Of a stretch of 49,778 nucleotides of DNA, positions 9,331 to 17,314 are shown in pieces. The DNA lies in contig JALOBO010000009.1 in assembly GCA_023228225.1 (NCBI GenBank), forward strand, positions 1 to 49,778. The letters run 5' to 3'. The position numbers were made by a program, and so were the translations under genes. The stretch is from Clostridia bacterium. GTDB lineage: Bacteria > Bacillota > Clostridia > Christensenellales > UBA1242. How positions within the stretch are numbered: position 1 is the first letter of the stretch; every line of letters begins with the position of its first letter. The notes below the pieces were generated by a model. It saw nothing but the letters and a program-made list of their open reading frames with translations, searched no databases and was not told the DNA's origin.

Positions 9331-10404
9331 ATGAAACAGACTGTTGTTGTTGGAATGAGTGGTGGCGTTGATTCATCTGTCACCGCATTATTATTAAAAG
9401 AGCAAGGCTATGAAGTAGTCGGCCTTTTTATGAATAACTGGGACGAAAAAGTAAATAGTCAGTGTACAGCAGAAGCCGATTATGAAGATGTAAAAAGAGT
9501 ATGCGGAATAATAGGAATGCCATATTACACTGTCAATTTTCAAAAAGAATATATGGACAGAGTATTTACTGATTTTTTGGAAGAATACAAAAAAGGAAGA
9601 ACTCCAAATCCCGATGTTCTTTGCAATCGTGAAATTAAATTTGGACCTTTTTTAGATTTTGCCAAAAAAATAGGTGCGGATTATATTGCAACAGGGCATT
9701 ACTCGGGTATATTACACACTCCCGAATATTCATATCTTTTAAAAGCCTTAGACCAAACCAAAGATCAAACATATTTTTTAAATCAACTAAATCAAGCACA
9801 GTTAAAAAATGTGCTATTTCCACTACAAAATATTATGAAAACTGAGGTAAGAAAAATTGCGTTGACACACAAACTATCTACTGCCACAAAAAAAGATTCA
9901 ACAGGAATTTGTTTTATAGGCGAGCGTAATTTTAAAAACTTTTTACGAGGGTATATTCCCGCTGTACCAGGCGAAATTTGTACAATGCAAGGTAAAATTA
10001 TAGGCGAGCATAGCGGACTTATGTTCTACACTTTGGGGCAAAGACGCGGACTAAACATTGGCGGTGTAAAAGGCGAGCAAGAAGGGCGTTGGTTTGTAGT
10101 TAAAAAAGATTTACAAAATAATATACTATATGTTTCAAAGGGCGATGAAAGTATTCTTTATGGGGCGGGAGCAGTATCTTATAAATTTAATTGGATACCT
10201 TGTCCACCAATCGATACAGAATTTGAATGTACTGCAAAATTTAGATATCGCCAGACAGAGCAAGATGTAAAAGTAAAAATTTTAGATAATCGCATAGAAG
10301 TTGTTGCCAAACAACCTCAGCGTGCAATTACAGAAGGGCAATGGGTCGTGTTATATCAAGGCGATAAGTGTATTGGTGGCGGAATTATTGAAGAAAGATT
10401 ATAA
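9331..10404 (+). CDS. mnmA: tRNA-specific 2-thiouridylase MnmA, 357 aa
   Basis: Adds sulfur to U34 of tRNA-Lys, -Glu and -Gln, using ATP to activate the base. The PP-loop SGGVDS is at 10-15. The catalytic cysteine pair is C98 (in NPDVLCNREIKFG) and C194 (in TGICFIGERNF). The C-terminal GLFYTLGQRRGL-like segment and the RYRQ motif of the beta-barrel domains are present. Length is standard. The start follows GAGGT at 9323-9327. It is in an operon with the zinc-ribbon/TM2 gene. A second thiolation enzyme (TtcA-like) is at 42438-43283. Confidence 0.97.
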   Translation: MKQTVVVGMSGGVDSSVTALLLKEQGYEVVGLFMNNWDEKVNSQCTAEADYEDVKRVCGIIGMPYYTVNFQKEYMDRVFTDFLEEYKKGRTPNPDVLCNREIKFGPFLDFAKKIGADYIATGHYSGILHTPEYSYLLKALDQTKDQTYFLNQLNQAQLKNVLFPLQNIMKTEVRKIALTHKLSTATKKDSTGICFIGERNFKNFLRGYIPAVPGEICTMQGKIIGEHSGLMFYTLGQRRGLNIGGVKGEQEGRWFVVKKDLQNNILYVSKGDESILYGAGAVSYKFNWIPCPPIDTEFECTAKFRYRQTEQDVKVKILDNRIEVVAKQPQRAITEGQWVVLYQGDKCIGGGIIEERL

Positions 10405-10420
10405 AAAAATATCTAAACTA

Positions 10421-10449
10421 TGTACAAATTAACTAATCTATGTTATAAT
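10421..10449 (+). promoter_or_regulatory. Predicted promoter of the Ppx-like / MreB-like operon
   Basis: TGTACA (10421-10426), 17 bp, TATAAT (10444-10449), upstream of an AAGGGG ribosome site. Confidence 0.5.
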
Positions 10450-10486
10450 TTGTGAGAAAATTAACTAATCAAGGGGTACTAAGACA

Positions 10487-12007
10487 TTGGAAAAAGTAGG
10501 AATATTAGAAATTTCGGAAAAGTATGTTAAATTAATGATGGCAACGGTTACTGACAACGGATATTTTGTCGTTTCCGATGAAATTGAAAAACCATTGAAT
10601 ATAGGAAAACAACTTTCCGAAGATGGAGTTATAAAATCAGGTGAAATAACTGATTTAGCAAAAATATTAAAACTTTACAGAAGAATGTGCGAAATAAACA
10701 AAATAACAAAATTATATGGGATTGTTGCTTCTTCAATAAAAAATGCAAAAAATCAACGCAGTTTTATAGAAGAAATTAATGCTTCCGCAGGTATTAACTT
10801 TAAAATTATTACCGAAACCGAAGAATTAAATTATATTTATACAGGTATTATTAGGACTATGGATATTCCTAAGGGTCTTATTATGCAAGTAAACGATAAT
10901 TCGACATCATTTATTTTATATAACCGTCGTAATATTTTAGCACAAGAAATGCTTCCGATAGGTGCTTTAACACTTAGCGAAATGTTTGGAGATTGTGGTT
11001 TACAGCCACAAGAGCAATGTACTAAAATTAAAGAATATTTTATTACAGAATTAAAAAAACTTGAATGGTTTACTCAATTAGAACCGGATTACTCCTTTAT
11101 CGGTGTTGGTGATATCTTTTCCGATATGTCAAAAATTAGTCGAAAAGTTAGAAGATATCCGCTTGATAAAACACACAATTACAATATGTCAAGTATTGAT
11201 TTTAATGCGGTTTATGATATCATAAAAGTACTAGATTTAGATAAAGCCAAAAAATTAAAAGGTATTTCCGAAGACCGTGCAGATACATTTGCAAGCGGTC
11301 TTGCTATGATAAAAGCGGTTTTAGAATATATTAATATAGAAAATATTTCTGTTTCCGCTTACGGGTTACGCGAAGGAGCGTTGTTTAATTTTGCTTCTCC
11401 AAGTTTAATGGAAAAGCCGATTAATGATGTTTTGGGCGGTAGCCTTGCCACCTTAGTTAAGTTTTATGAGGGTGAATTTTCTAATGCTGATAATGTGTAT
11501 AATTTATCAATAATATTATTTAGACAATTACGATTACTACACAAATTACCGCGTGGTTATATAAAAGTGTTAAGAATTGCTTCAAGTTTGCATGATGCAG
11601 GTTTAAGAATTAGCTATTATGATCATCAAAAAACTTGTTATAATGTAATATTAAATTCAGATATATATGGCGCTACTCATCGCGAAATCATACTTGGTGC
11701 CTTTGTTGCGTCCTCGCAGAATTCTGATGATTTTAATGTTTCGGAATGGGTAAGATACAAAGATATTATATTAGAAGAAGATTTAGAGGCAGTTAAAAAA
11801 TTAAGCATTATTATTAAAATTGCCGAAAGTTTAGACAGGACAAGCGCAGGACTTATTAAAGATATAAATTGTGATGTTTTGGGCGATTCTGTTATAATGA
11901 AGACAATCGTTGATGAAAATAGCGATGCATCAATTGAAATTATGGACGCTACATTAGCCATGAGTGATTTTAAAAAAGCATATAAAAAGAACCTTGAAAT
12001 ACTGTAA
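10487..12007 (+). CDS. Ppx/GppA-like protein with C-terminal HD domain, 506 aa
   Basis: The layout is that of exopolyphosphatase/guanosine pentaphosphatase: a two-lobe actin-like ATPase fold (about 1-290) and an HD domain (about 320-506). Family features seen are TETEEL near 110-115 (catalytic glutamate region), GLREGALF near 297, and SLHDAG near 368 followed by a HREI segment. The second phosphate loop, normally DIGGGSTE, reads VNDNSTSF, so its glycines and aspartate are lost and polyphosphatase activity is doubtful. The start is TTG at 10487 with AAGGGG 10 nt upstream. The next gene, MreB-like, starts 32 bp after the stop and shares the actin-type ATPase fold. Confidence 0.8.
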   Translation: MEKVGILEISEKYVKLMMATVTDNGYFVVSDEIEKPLNIGKQLSEDGVIKSGEITDLAKILKLYRRMCEINKITKLYGIVASSIKNAKNQRSFIEEINASAGINFKIITETEELNYIYTGIIRTMDIPKGLIMQVNDNSTSFILYNRRNILAQEMLPIGALTLSEMFGDCGLQPQEQCTKIKEYFITELKKLEWFTQLEPDYSFIGVGDIFSDMSKISRKVRRYPLDKTHNYNMSSIDFNAVYDIIKVLDLDKAKKLKGISEDRADTFASGLAMIKAVLEYINIENISVSAYGLREGALFNFASPSLMEKPINDVLGGSLATLVKFYEGEFSNADNVYNLSIILFRQLRLLHKLPRGYIKVLRIASSLHDAGLRISYYDHQKTCYNVILNSDIYGATHREIILGAFVASSQNSDDFNVSEWVRYKDIILEEDLEAVKKLSIIIKIAESLDRTSAGLIKDINCDVLGDSVIMKTIVDENSDASIEIMDATLAMSDFKKAYKKNLEIL

Positions 12008-12039
12008 AATAAAAAATTAGATTTTAGAGGAAATTGAAT

Positions 12040-13047
12040 ATGGCACTTTTAGAATTGGCAATTGAATTAGGAGCAAGTAATACTGTAATCTTTAAAAGGG
12101 GTAGCGGTATTGTACTTAGGGAGCCATCTTACATTGTGGTAGATGATATTAATCACCCAAACACAGCAATTGCAGTAGGTTATGGCGCTAAAAAAATGGT
12201 GGGCAAAACATCTGATGATGTATTTGTTGTTAATCCTATTAGTGAAGGAGTTATATCTAATCCGGCTGCCACAGCACTTATGCTTAGAGAGTTCTTAACA
12301 AAAGTTTTAGATGGCAATATTTTTAGAGAACGCATTAAAGCAGTGCTGGTAATTCCTTGTGGCCTTGAAAATAAATCTAAAAATATGTTGCAAAGACTTA
12401 TGTTTAATTTAGGAATTAATGAGTGTTATTTTGTTCCATCTCCGCTTGCCTGCGCCGCAAACTTTACCGATTTACAAAATTCGGGTTTATCGGCTGTTAT
12501 GGTAAATATTGGTGGGTCAGTTACTGATATTGCGGCTGTTAACAATAATAATATTTTATACGGATTTTCTATGTCAGTTGGCGGAAATCATATGGACGAA
12601 GCAATTTGTGATTATGTACAAGAAAATTTTAAAGTATTGATTAGTCAAGTGGTTGCTGAAAAGGTAAAATTAGAGGCAGGCAGTTTATATGATAATGATG
12701 GTGCTAGCGTTGAATTTAGTGGAGCAGACAATGAAAATAAAAATCCACATGTTGACGTTATTTCTGCATATGATATTAAACAAGCGGTAGAACCTTTTTA
12801 TGATATGATTATAGAAGGTGTTGAAACAATTATTAATAAATGTTCGCCCGATGTGGTAAGCGATATTGCACAAACCGGCATTTATGTTTGCGGTGGCGGT
12901 GCAAATATTACAGGCTTAGATACATATTTTGCAAAAAAATTATCTTTACCTGTACATATTTCGGAAGAACCTCACAATGTAGCCACAAGAGGACTTGGTA
13001 AATTACTTTCAAATCCGGAAGTACTAGCAAAAGTTATAAAGAAATAG
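12040..13047 (+). CDS. mreB: MreB-like actin homologue, divergent, 335 aa
   Basis: Bacterial actin of the MreB/Mbl type, which forms membrane-bound filaments guiding cell-wall synthesis. Recognisable parts are ELGASNT near 9 (phosphate 1), GIVLREPSYIVVD near 23-35, KKMVGKT and PISEGVI, NIGGSVTDIA near 158-167 (phosphate 2) and CGGGANITGLD near 288 (adenosine motif). Compared with usual MreB, phosphate 1 has E for D and phosphate 2 has N for D, so nucleotide handling may differ. The ATG at 12040 is preferred to a TTG two codons earlier because AGAGGA sits 7 nt before it. The position just ahead of minDE matches mreB-min clusters. mreC and mreD are not here. Confidence 0.82.
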   Translation: MALLELAIELGASNTVIFKRGSGIVLREPSYIVVDDINHPNTAIAVGYGAKKMVGKTSDDVFVVNPISEGVISNPAATALMLREFLTKVLDGNIFRERIKAVLVIPCGLENKSKNMLQRLMFNLGINECYFVPSPLACAANFTDLQNSGLSAVMVNIGGSVTDIAAVNNNNILYGFSMSVGGNHMDEAICDYVQENFKVLISQVVAEKVKLEAGSLYDNDGASVEFSGADNENKNPHVDVISAYDIKQAVEPFYDMIIEGVETIINKCSPDVVSDIAQTGIYVCGGGANITGLDTYFAKKLSLPVHISEEPHNVATRGLGKLLSNPEVLAKVIKK

Positions 13048-13096
13048 TAAATTGATTTAGATTATAATAACTAAATATTCTTATTTTATTATTATG

Positions 13097-13121
13097 CTTG
13101 CAGTAACCTGCAAGTTTTTTT
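13097..13121 (+). terminator. Intrinsic terminator after the MreB-like gene
   Basis: Perfect 7-bp stem CTTGCAG/CTGCAAG with a TAAC loop followed by seven T. It separates the Ppx/MreB operon from minDE. Confidence 0.9.
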
Positions 13122-13228
13122 GAAATAAACAAAAAACGATACTATTATTTATTTTTTGGCAAAATAATATGACTTATTGCTAGTATTAGTATTTATTATA
13201 TAAGTAGATTATAATTTTGGGGGTGTTT

Positions 13229-14023
13229 ATGGCACGCAAAATTGTGCTTACCAGTGGTAAAGGTGGAGTTGGTAAAACTACAATCTGTGCAAATCTGGGT
13301 GCTACGCTGGCTTCAAAAGGCTTACGCGTAGCATTACTTGATATTGATATTGGGCTTAATAATTTAGATGTTGTAATGGGCGTAGAAAACAAAGTCGTTT
13401 ATGATATTGTTGATGTCATAAGTGGAAAGTGTCGTGCAAAACAGGCACTTATCCAAGATTATAAATATCCATCGCTTTATGTTATGCCATCTGCCCACAC
13501 TTACCTAAAAGAAAGTATAACAGGAGAACACATAAAGATTGTTGTAGACAACTTGGCGGAAACTTTTGATTATGTGCTTATTGATTGCCCCGCAGGTATT
13601 GATTTAGGCTTTCATCGTGCGGTTTCTGCGGCAAGTGAAGCGATTGTTGTTACAACTCCACATATTTCTGCAATTCGCGATGCTGACAAAGTATTTACAA
13701 TATTAAGAAGTTATAATTTGATTTCTACTTCACTGGTTATAAACCGAGTGCGTGGGGATTTAATTTTAGAAAAAGAAATGCTCTCAGTTGATGATATTTC
13801 TAAATTATTAAAAGAAAAGTTGGTAGGAACAATTCCAGAAGATGATGAAATATCTACTATGATTTTAGAGGGTGGCACCATTAGTAGAATTTCTGAATGT
13901 CGTATGGCATTTGATATGCTTGCAAACAATATTCATTTTGGTACAGATTTAATTTATGATTGTACCCATAAATATAAAGGCATTATGGGAGGGCTAAGGC
14001 GTACTTTAAAACGGAAAATTTAA
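13229..14023 (+). CDS. minD: Septum site-determining ATPase MinD, 264 aa
   Basis: Membrane-binding ParA/MinD ATPase that places the division septum. The deviant Walker A KGGVGKT is at 11-17, with DIDIGLNNLD near 39-48 and IDCPAGID near 116-123. The C-terminus (GGLRRTLKRKI) is a basic amphipathic helix, the expected membrane anchor. The ATG at 13229 follows GGGGGTG and gives the normal MARKIVLTSGKGG start; an upstream TTG is rejected. minE follows 30 bp later. No minC is seen before it or elsewhere in the window. Confidence 0.96.
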   Translation: MARKIVLTSGKGGVGKTTICANLGATLASKGLRVALLDIDIGLNNLDVVMGVENKVVYDIVDVISGKCRAKQALIQDYKYPSLYVMPSAHTYLKESITGEHIKIVVDNLAETFDYVLIDCPAGIDLGFHRAVSAASEAIVVTTPHISAIRDADKVFTILRSYNLISTSLVINRVRGDLILEKEMLSVDDISKLLKEKLVGTIPEDDEISTMILEGGTISRISECRMAFDMLANNIHFGTDLIYDCTHKYKGIMGGLRRTLKRKI

Positions 14024-14053
14024 ATTTATTTTATATTATTAAGGAGGCTTATA

Positions 14054-14302
14054 ATGCTAACAGCAAAAAACACGCAAAAAGGTGTAAATAGACTAAAAAA
14101 TGTATTGCTTTCAGATAAATTTACAAATCCGGAAAGACTAAATGAAGTAATTAAAAGCGACATTTTGTATGTGCTTAAAAATTATATGGATATTGATACC
14201 GATGATATAAAACTAAATTTCACTCTTAATGATGATGGCAATTATCAGTTAAGACTTTCAGCCTCGTGTAAACGACTAAAACTTTTGCAAGCAATTCTTT
14301 AA
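14054..14302 (+). CDS. minE: Cell division topological factor MinE, 82 aa
   Basis: Short activator of MinD ATPase. The pattern of an N-terminal amphipathic/helical part, RL..VLLSDK, then DILYVLKNYMDID and beta strands with SASCKRLK fits MinE, and the length is typical (80-90). AAGGAGG lies 7 nt upstream of the ATG. Immediately after its stop codon (0 nt) begins the structured element at 14303. MinE next to SpoIVFA is typical of clostridial min clusters. Confidence 0.88.
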   Translation: MLTAKNTQKGVNRLKNVLLSDKFTNPERLNEVIKSDILYVLKNYMDIDTDDIKLNFTLNDDGNYQLRLSASCKRLKLLQAIL

Positions 14303-14447
14303 TTCCGCCTGCCTAACGGTCAAGCGAAAAGTATCACCGCCTAAAATTAATCTTTTTTTTATTTGTCTTAAAACAGAACGCCTATGCAACCACAGGTGCT
14401 ATCGGCAACCTTTTTTAAGACAAATATTCCAAAAATCTTTAATTTTA
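14303..14447 (+). repeat. Two-hairpin intergenic element (copy B)
   Basis: Hairpin 1 (14303-14329) has stem TTCCGCCTG/CAAGCGAAA, inner CC/GG, loop TAAC and one bulged T. Five bases follow, then CACCG (14335-14339), nine bases and AATCTTTT. Hairpin 2 has arms 14342-14373 and 14411-14447 that pair along about 30 bp with an internal mismatch at TC/TC. Its 37-nt loop is GC-richer and itself folds (GCC...GGC around ACC-ACA-GGT). The rest of this 347-bp gap to spoIVFA (14448-14620) is AT-rich with no gene I can support. Confidence 0.8.
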
Positions 14448-14620
14448 TGCTACTTCACTTTTCTATTGTAAGATACAGAAAAGAACAAACTGTTGTCAAA
14501 ATAGTTTGCGTAAAATGTGCAGTAGTTTAAAAATTCCTAACTTTATGCTATTTCAATTTCTTTCATAACAATCTTTTTTAAAATTCATTCTTATTATGCA
14601 GATATATTATTGTATTAAAT

Positions 14621-14642
14621 CTCATATCTTCTAATATGAGGT
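14621..14642 (+). promoter_or_regulatory. Hairpin overlapping the spoIVFA ribosome-binding site
   Basis: CTCATAT (14621-14627) pairs perfectly with ATATGAG (14634-14640) across a 6-nt loop. The last bases of the stem are part of the GAGGT ribosome site at 14638-14642, 7 nt before the ATG, so the fold could hide the site. Confidence 0.5.
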
Positions 14643-14649
14643 CATTTAT

Positions 14650-15285
14650 ATGAAATATGATGGTTTAAATGTAGTACAAGCACAATTTAGAAAAATTGAA
14701 AAAGTTAAAGTTGAACGTAATAAATTTTTCAATTTTATCCTATTTCAAATAATAATTTGCTTACTTTCAATTAATATTTTTAGCGTGCTTGGAAAACTGG
14801 ATTATCCATTTTTTAATAATTTAAATGCTATACTAAAAGCAAGTGTTTCGGCATACCCCGGAGATACTTTTACTAAGGAGGAAAAAATCAAATTTGTAGC
14901 ACAGTTTATATTTGGCGATGCATTATATGTGAGTGGCAATAGTAATATTGAATTTAGCCTTCCGCTAGATTCTGATAATATTACGGTGCAAAACGGAATT
15001 GTAAAAATTTCCGTTACAAGTTTTAGTTTGGTAAGCGCCACAGAAGATGGGATTGTATCCTCTGTCGGTAAATCTGGTGATATTAAATTTGTAGAAATTA
15101 AACACACAAATAATATTAAAACAAGATGTTCGGGTTTTGATTATGTTGGTGTAGCAAAAAATTATATCACGCCGAAGTATTCTCCTATTGGTACAATAAG
15201 TGAGGGGGTATTAGAGTTTAGCATTATATATAAAGGTAAAACTGTTACAGATTTAACCATAGTAAATGGCGAATTTGTATGGTAA
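14650..15285 (+). CDS. spoIVFA: SpoIVFA-like membrane protein with degenerate LytM domain, 211 aa
   Basis: In Bacillus, SpoIVFA sits in the outer forespore membrane and holds the SpoIVFB protease inactive until sporulation signals arrive. Here a basic N-terminus is followed by one membrane helix (about 27-47), a linker, and a C-terminal beta-rich region (about 130-211) with the ATEDGIVSSVG and EIKHTNNIKTRC pattern of M23/LytM folds, but without the zinc-ligand HxH. The call rests on that layout plus the next gene, a clear SpoIVFB, which overlaps its stop by 7 bp. Sequence similarity alone would be too weak. Confidence 0.75.
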   Translation: MKYDGLNVVQAQFRKIEKVKVERNKFFNFILFQIIICLLSINIFSVLGKLDYPFFNNLNAILKASVSAYPGDTFTKEEKIKFVAQFIFGDALYVSGNSNIEFSLPLDSDNITVQNGIVKISVTSFSLVSATEDGIVSSVGKSGDIKFVEIKHTNNIKTRCSGFDYVGVAKNYITPKYSPIGTISEGVLEFSIIYKGKTVTDLTIVNGEFVW

Positions 15286-16127
15286 AATTTAAATTTCACC
15301 CACTACTATTAGTTTTTGCCTGTGCGTTTATTTATTATGGATACGGATTACTGTTGTTAAATTACCTTGTGGTGTTATTTATACATGAATTGGCACATGC
15401 CTATATAGCATCTAAATTAGGCTACACATTAAAAAATGTAACGCTATTACCTTATGGTGTGGCGCTTGATGGCAGTACCGCTGATTTTAAGGTGAAAGAT
15501 GAAATTAAAATTGCTGTTGCTGGTCCGCTTATTAATATTATAATAGGTGTGATTTTTCTTGCGGGTTGGTGGCTTGTACCAGAAATTTATTCTTATACGG
15601 CGGATTTTGTGTTTGCTAATTTTGTAACCGCTGGATTTAATCTTTTGCCAGCATTTCCGCTTGATGGTGGAAGAATATTACTTGCGATGTTTTCCGCAAA
15701 ATTTGCACGTAAAAAAGCATACAAATTTGTAAGAATAATAAGTATTATATTTGCGTTATTATTTGCAGTTTGGTTTGCTGTTTCAATTATACTATTAAAT
15801 AGTATTAATTATACTATCATTACTGCTTGTATATTTATGTTTTGTGGAGTGTTGTATAAAGATAAAACAAGTGTATACACGCGAAATATGTATTCTGATA
15901 AGCAAAAACTGTTAAAGATGGGTATGAATGTGCGTAGTGTGGCAGTTGACAGCACGGTGCGATTATACGCCTTAAATCGAATATTACACAGCGGTTATTA
16001 TAACACTATTTATGTGCTGGATTATAATTTGAAACTCAAAAAAATATTATATGAACACGAATTAGAACAAATTTTTTTAAATAATACTTCTGATACCGAA
16101 ATAGGCGAAGTTGTTAATGCGTTATAG
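15279..16127 (+). CDS. spoIVFB: SpoIVFB-type M50 site-2 protease, 282 aa
   Basis: Intramembrane zinc metalloprotease that in sporulating bacteria cleaves pro-sigma-K. Zinc ligands are H36 and H40 in HELAH, with D129 in NLLPAFPLDGGR. About five to six membrane helices run to residue 200. A C-terminal part (about 212-270) resembles a single CBS-type regulatory domain, as in SpoIVFB (288 aa in Bacillus). The ATG overlaps the end of spoIVFA, implying translational coupling. A terminator follows at 16139. The pair argues that this lineage makes or once made endospores. Confidence 0.88.
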   Translation: MVKFKFHPLLLVFACAFIYYGYGLLLLNYLVVLFIHELAHAYIASKLGYTLKNVTLLPYGVALDGSTADFKVKDEIKIAVAGPLINIIIGVIFLAGWWLVPEIYSYTADFVFANFVTAGFNLLPAFPLDGGRILLAMFSAKFARKKAYKFVRIISIIFALLFAVWFAVSIILLNSINYTIITACIFMFCGVLYKDKTSVYTRNMYSDKQKLLKMGMNVRSVAVDSTVRLYALNRILHSGYYNTIYVLDYNLKLKKILYEHELEQIFLNNTSDTEIGEVVNAL

Positions 16128-16138
16128 AATAAACAAAC

Positions 16139-16166
16139 AAAATCACTTGTTTTATAAGTGATTTTT
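16139..16166. terminator. Bidirectional terminator, spoIVFB / tRNA-Thr
   Basis: An 8-bp stem AATCACTT/AAGTGATT with a 7-nt loop is flanked by A-rich and T-rich runs. It serves spoIVFB on plus and tRNA-Thr on minus. Confidence 0.8.
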
Positions 16167-16171
16167 AGTAT

Positions 16172-16247
16172 TGGAGCTAATGGCGCGAATCGAACGCGCG
16201 ACCTGCTGATTACGAATCAGCTGCTCTACCAACTGAGCCACATTAGC
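16172..16247 (-). tRNA. tRNA-Thr (anticodon CGT)
   Basis: Complete cloverleaf on the minus strand with CCA encoded. Acceptor GCTAATG/CATTAGC pairs fully, anticodon stem GCTGA/TCAGC encloses the loop TTCGTAA, and the T-loop is TTCGATT. It reads ACG. Unlike the other two tRNAs here, it has no copied 3' sequence around it. Confidence 0.97.
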
Positions 16248-16266
16248 ATATTTAAATGCTTTTATA

Positions 16267-16294
16267 AGTATAGCAAATTACGCTTAAAAGTCAA
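16267..16294 (-). promoter_or_regulatory. Promoter of tRNA-Thr
   Basis: Minus strand TTGACT (16294-16289), 16 bp, TATACT (16272-16267), about 20 nt before the mature 5' end. Confidence 0.7.
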
Positions 16295-16386
16295 GAAAAA
16301 ATACATTAATCAAATTTGTAATTTGTCAGGTAATTTTTTATGGTTATGAATTTTATTTTTTGGCTATAATATTAGTAGGGTATAAT

Positions 16387-16935
16387 ATGAAAAATGTTCC
16401 TAATATTTTAACTGTAATTAGAATTATTATGGTTCCTATTTTTGTAGTGCTGTTTTTTTCGACCTCTACTACTATTGCAGCGGTAGTTTTTGCATTAGCA
16501 TGTTTAACAGATGTTGCCGATGGGTATATCGCACGAAAATTTAATGCCATTTCAGATTTGGGAAAAGTATTAGATCCATTTGCCGACAAATTCATTAAAT
16601 TAACCGCTCTCTGTTGTTTAGTAATTAAAAATTTAATACCTGCATGGATATTTTTTACTATGCTGGTGTTTGATGCTGTATTTATTTTCGCAGGGGCTCT
16701 TCTTTATAAGAAAAAATTAGTAATATCAAGTAATATTGTCGGTAAAGCGGGTGCACTTTGTGTTACGGTGGCAATATTTATTAGTTTTTTTAAATTTCAA
16801 GGCATTAATGAAATTATTTTTTATATCTCTATCGGCATAATAATTTTGTCAACTTTTATTTATGGCTCGGAATGTATTAATAAACTTAAAACTAGCACTA
16901 CAACCTCAAATACTGCTATTAAAATTAAAGATTGA
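16387..16935 (+). CDS. pgsA: CDP-diacylglycerol--glycerol-3-phosphate 3-phosphatidyltransferase, 183 aa
   Basis: Integral membrane enzyme making phosphatidylglycerol-phosphate from CDP-diacylglycerol and glycerol-3-phosphate. The CDP-alcohol phosphotransferase motif D(x2)DG(x2)AR(x8)G(x3)D(x3)D is complete (D42, D45, D63, D67). The N-terminal MKNVPNILTVIRI is typical of PgsA. About five membrane helices. The start at 16387 follows AGTAGGG; an in-frame ATG at 16360 has no ribosome site. Confidence 0.94.
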   Translation: MKNVPNILTVIRIIMVPIFVVLFFSTSTTIAAVVFALACLTDVADGYIARKFNAISDLGKVLDPFADKFIKLTALCCLVIKNLIPAWIFFTMLVFDAVFIFAGALLYKKKLVISSNIVGKAGALCVTVAIFISFFKFQGINEIIFYISIGIIILSTFIYGSECINKLKTSTTTSNTAIKIKD

Positions 16936-16960
16936 CATTTTTACATTTGTAATATATACT
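16932..16960 (+). promoter_or_regulatory. Strong promoter of the 82-aa membrane protein gene
   Basis: TTGACA (16932-16937), 17 bp, TATACT (16955-16960). The -35 box overlaps the end of pgsA. Confidence 0.8.
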
Positions 16961-16983
16961 TTAACTAATTAAGGAGTTGGAGT

Positions 16984-17232
16984 ATGTTTAGTTTTTTAGC
17001 ATTAAATATTACTTTTTCAAGTGTAATTGAATATTTAAGTCAACCTTCAATTACGGTTGCTATTATTTGTGGCTCGCTTGGGTTGGGGTTTGCACTTTTA
17101 TCAAAAAAAGTTACAATCGCTGTTAGAAAAAAAGATAATATTGAAAATGATGATTCAATTTTGCTATTTATGCGTATGCTGGGCTTATTGCTTATCATCA
17201 CGGCAATTTTTTCAATTTTATTTATAAAATAA
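16984..17232 (+). CDS. Small membrane protein, 82 aa, unknown
   Basis: Two predicted membrane helices (about 20-40 and 62-81) joined by a basic then acidic cytosolic loop (KKVTIAVRKKDNIENDD). I do not recognise a family. It has a near-consensus promoter, AAGGAG 7 nt before the ATG, and a terminator straight after, so it is a real, probably well expressed, single-gene unit. Confidence 0.75.
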   Translation: MFSFLALNITFSSVIEYLSQPSITVAIICGSLGLGFALLSKKVTIAVRKKDNIENDDSILLFMRMLGLLLIITAIFSILFIK

Positions 17233-17258
17233 TTTAATCCACTTATAGATAACACATC

Positions 17259-17286
17259 AAAAGAGTCGGGAGTTGCCCGACTTTTA
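17259..17286. terminator. Terminator between the 82-aa gene and the DUF4364 gene
   Basis: AGTCGGG/CCCGACT stem with a 5-nt loop and flanking A and T runs, usable from both strands. Confidence 0.85.
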
Positions 17287-17314
17287 CTTATTAATTATAT
17301 GATTTAAAATGAAA

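Noticed and set aside
14303..14447. Retron msr/msd or IS200/IS605 end
   Set aside because: No reverse transcriptase, Y1 transposase or TnpB gene is present in the window. Kept only as a hypothesis for the element family.
16158..16349. Open frame of 63 codons across tRNA-Thr
   Set aside because: It reads through the antisense of a complete tRNA and has no ribosome site.
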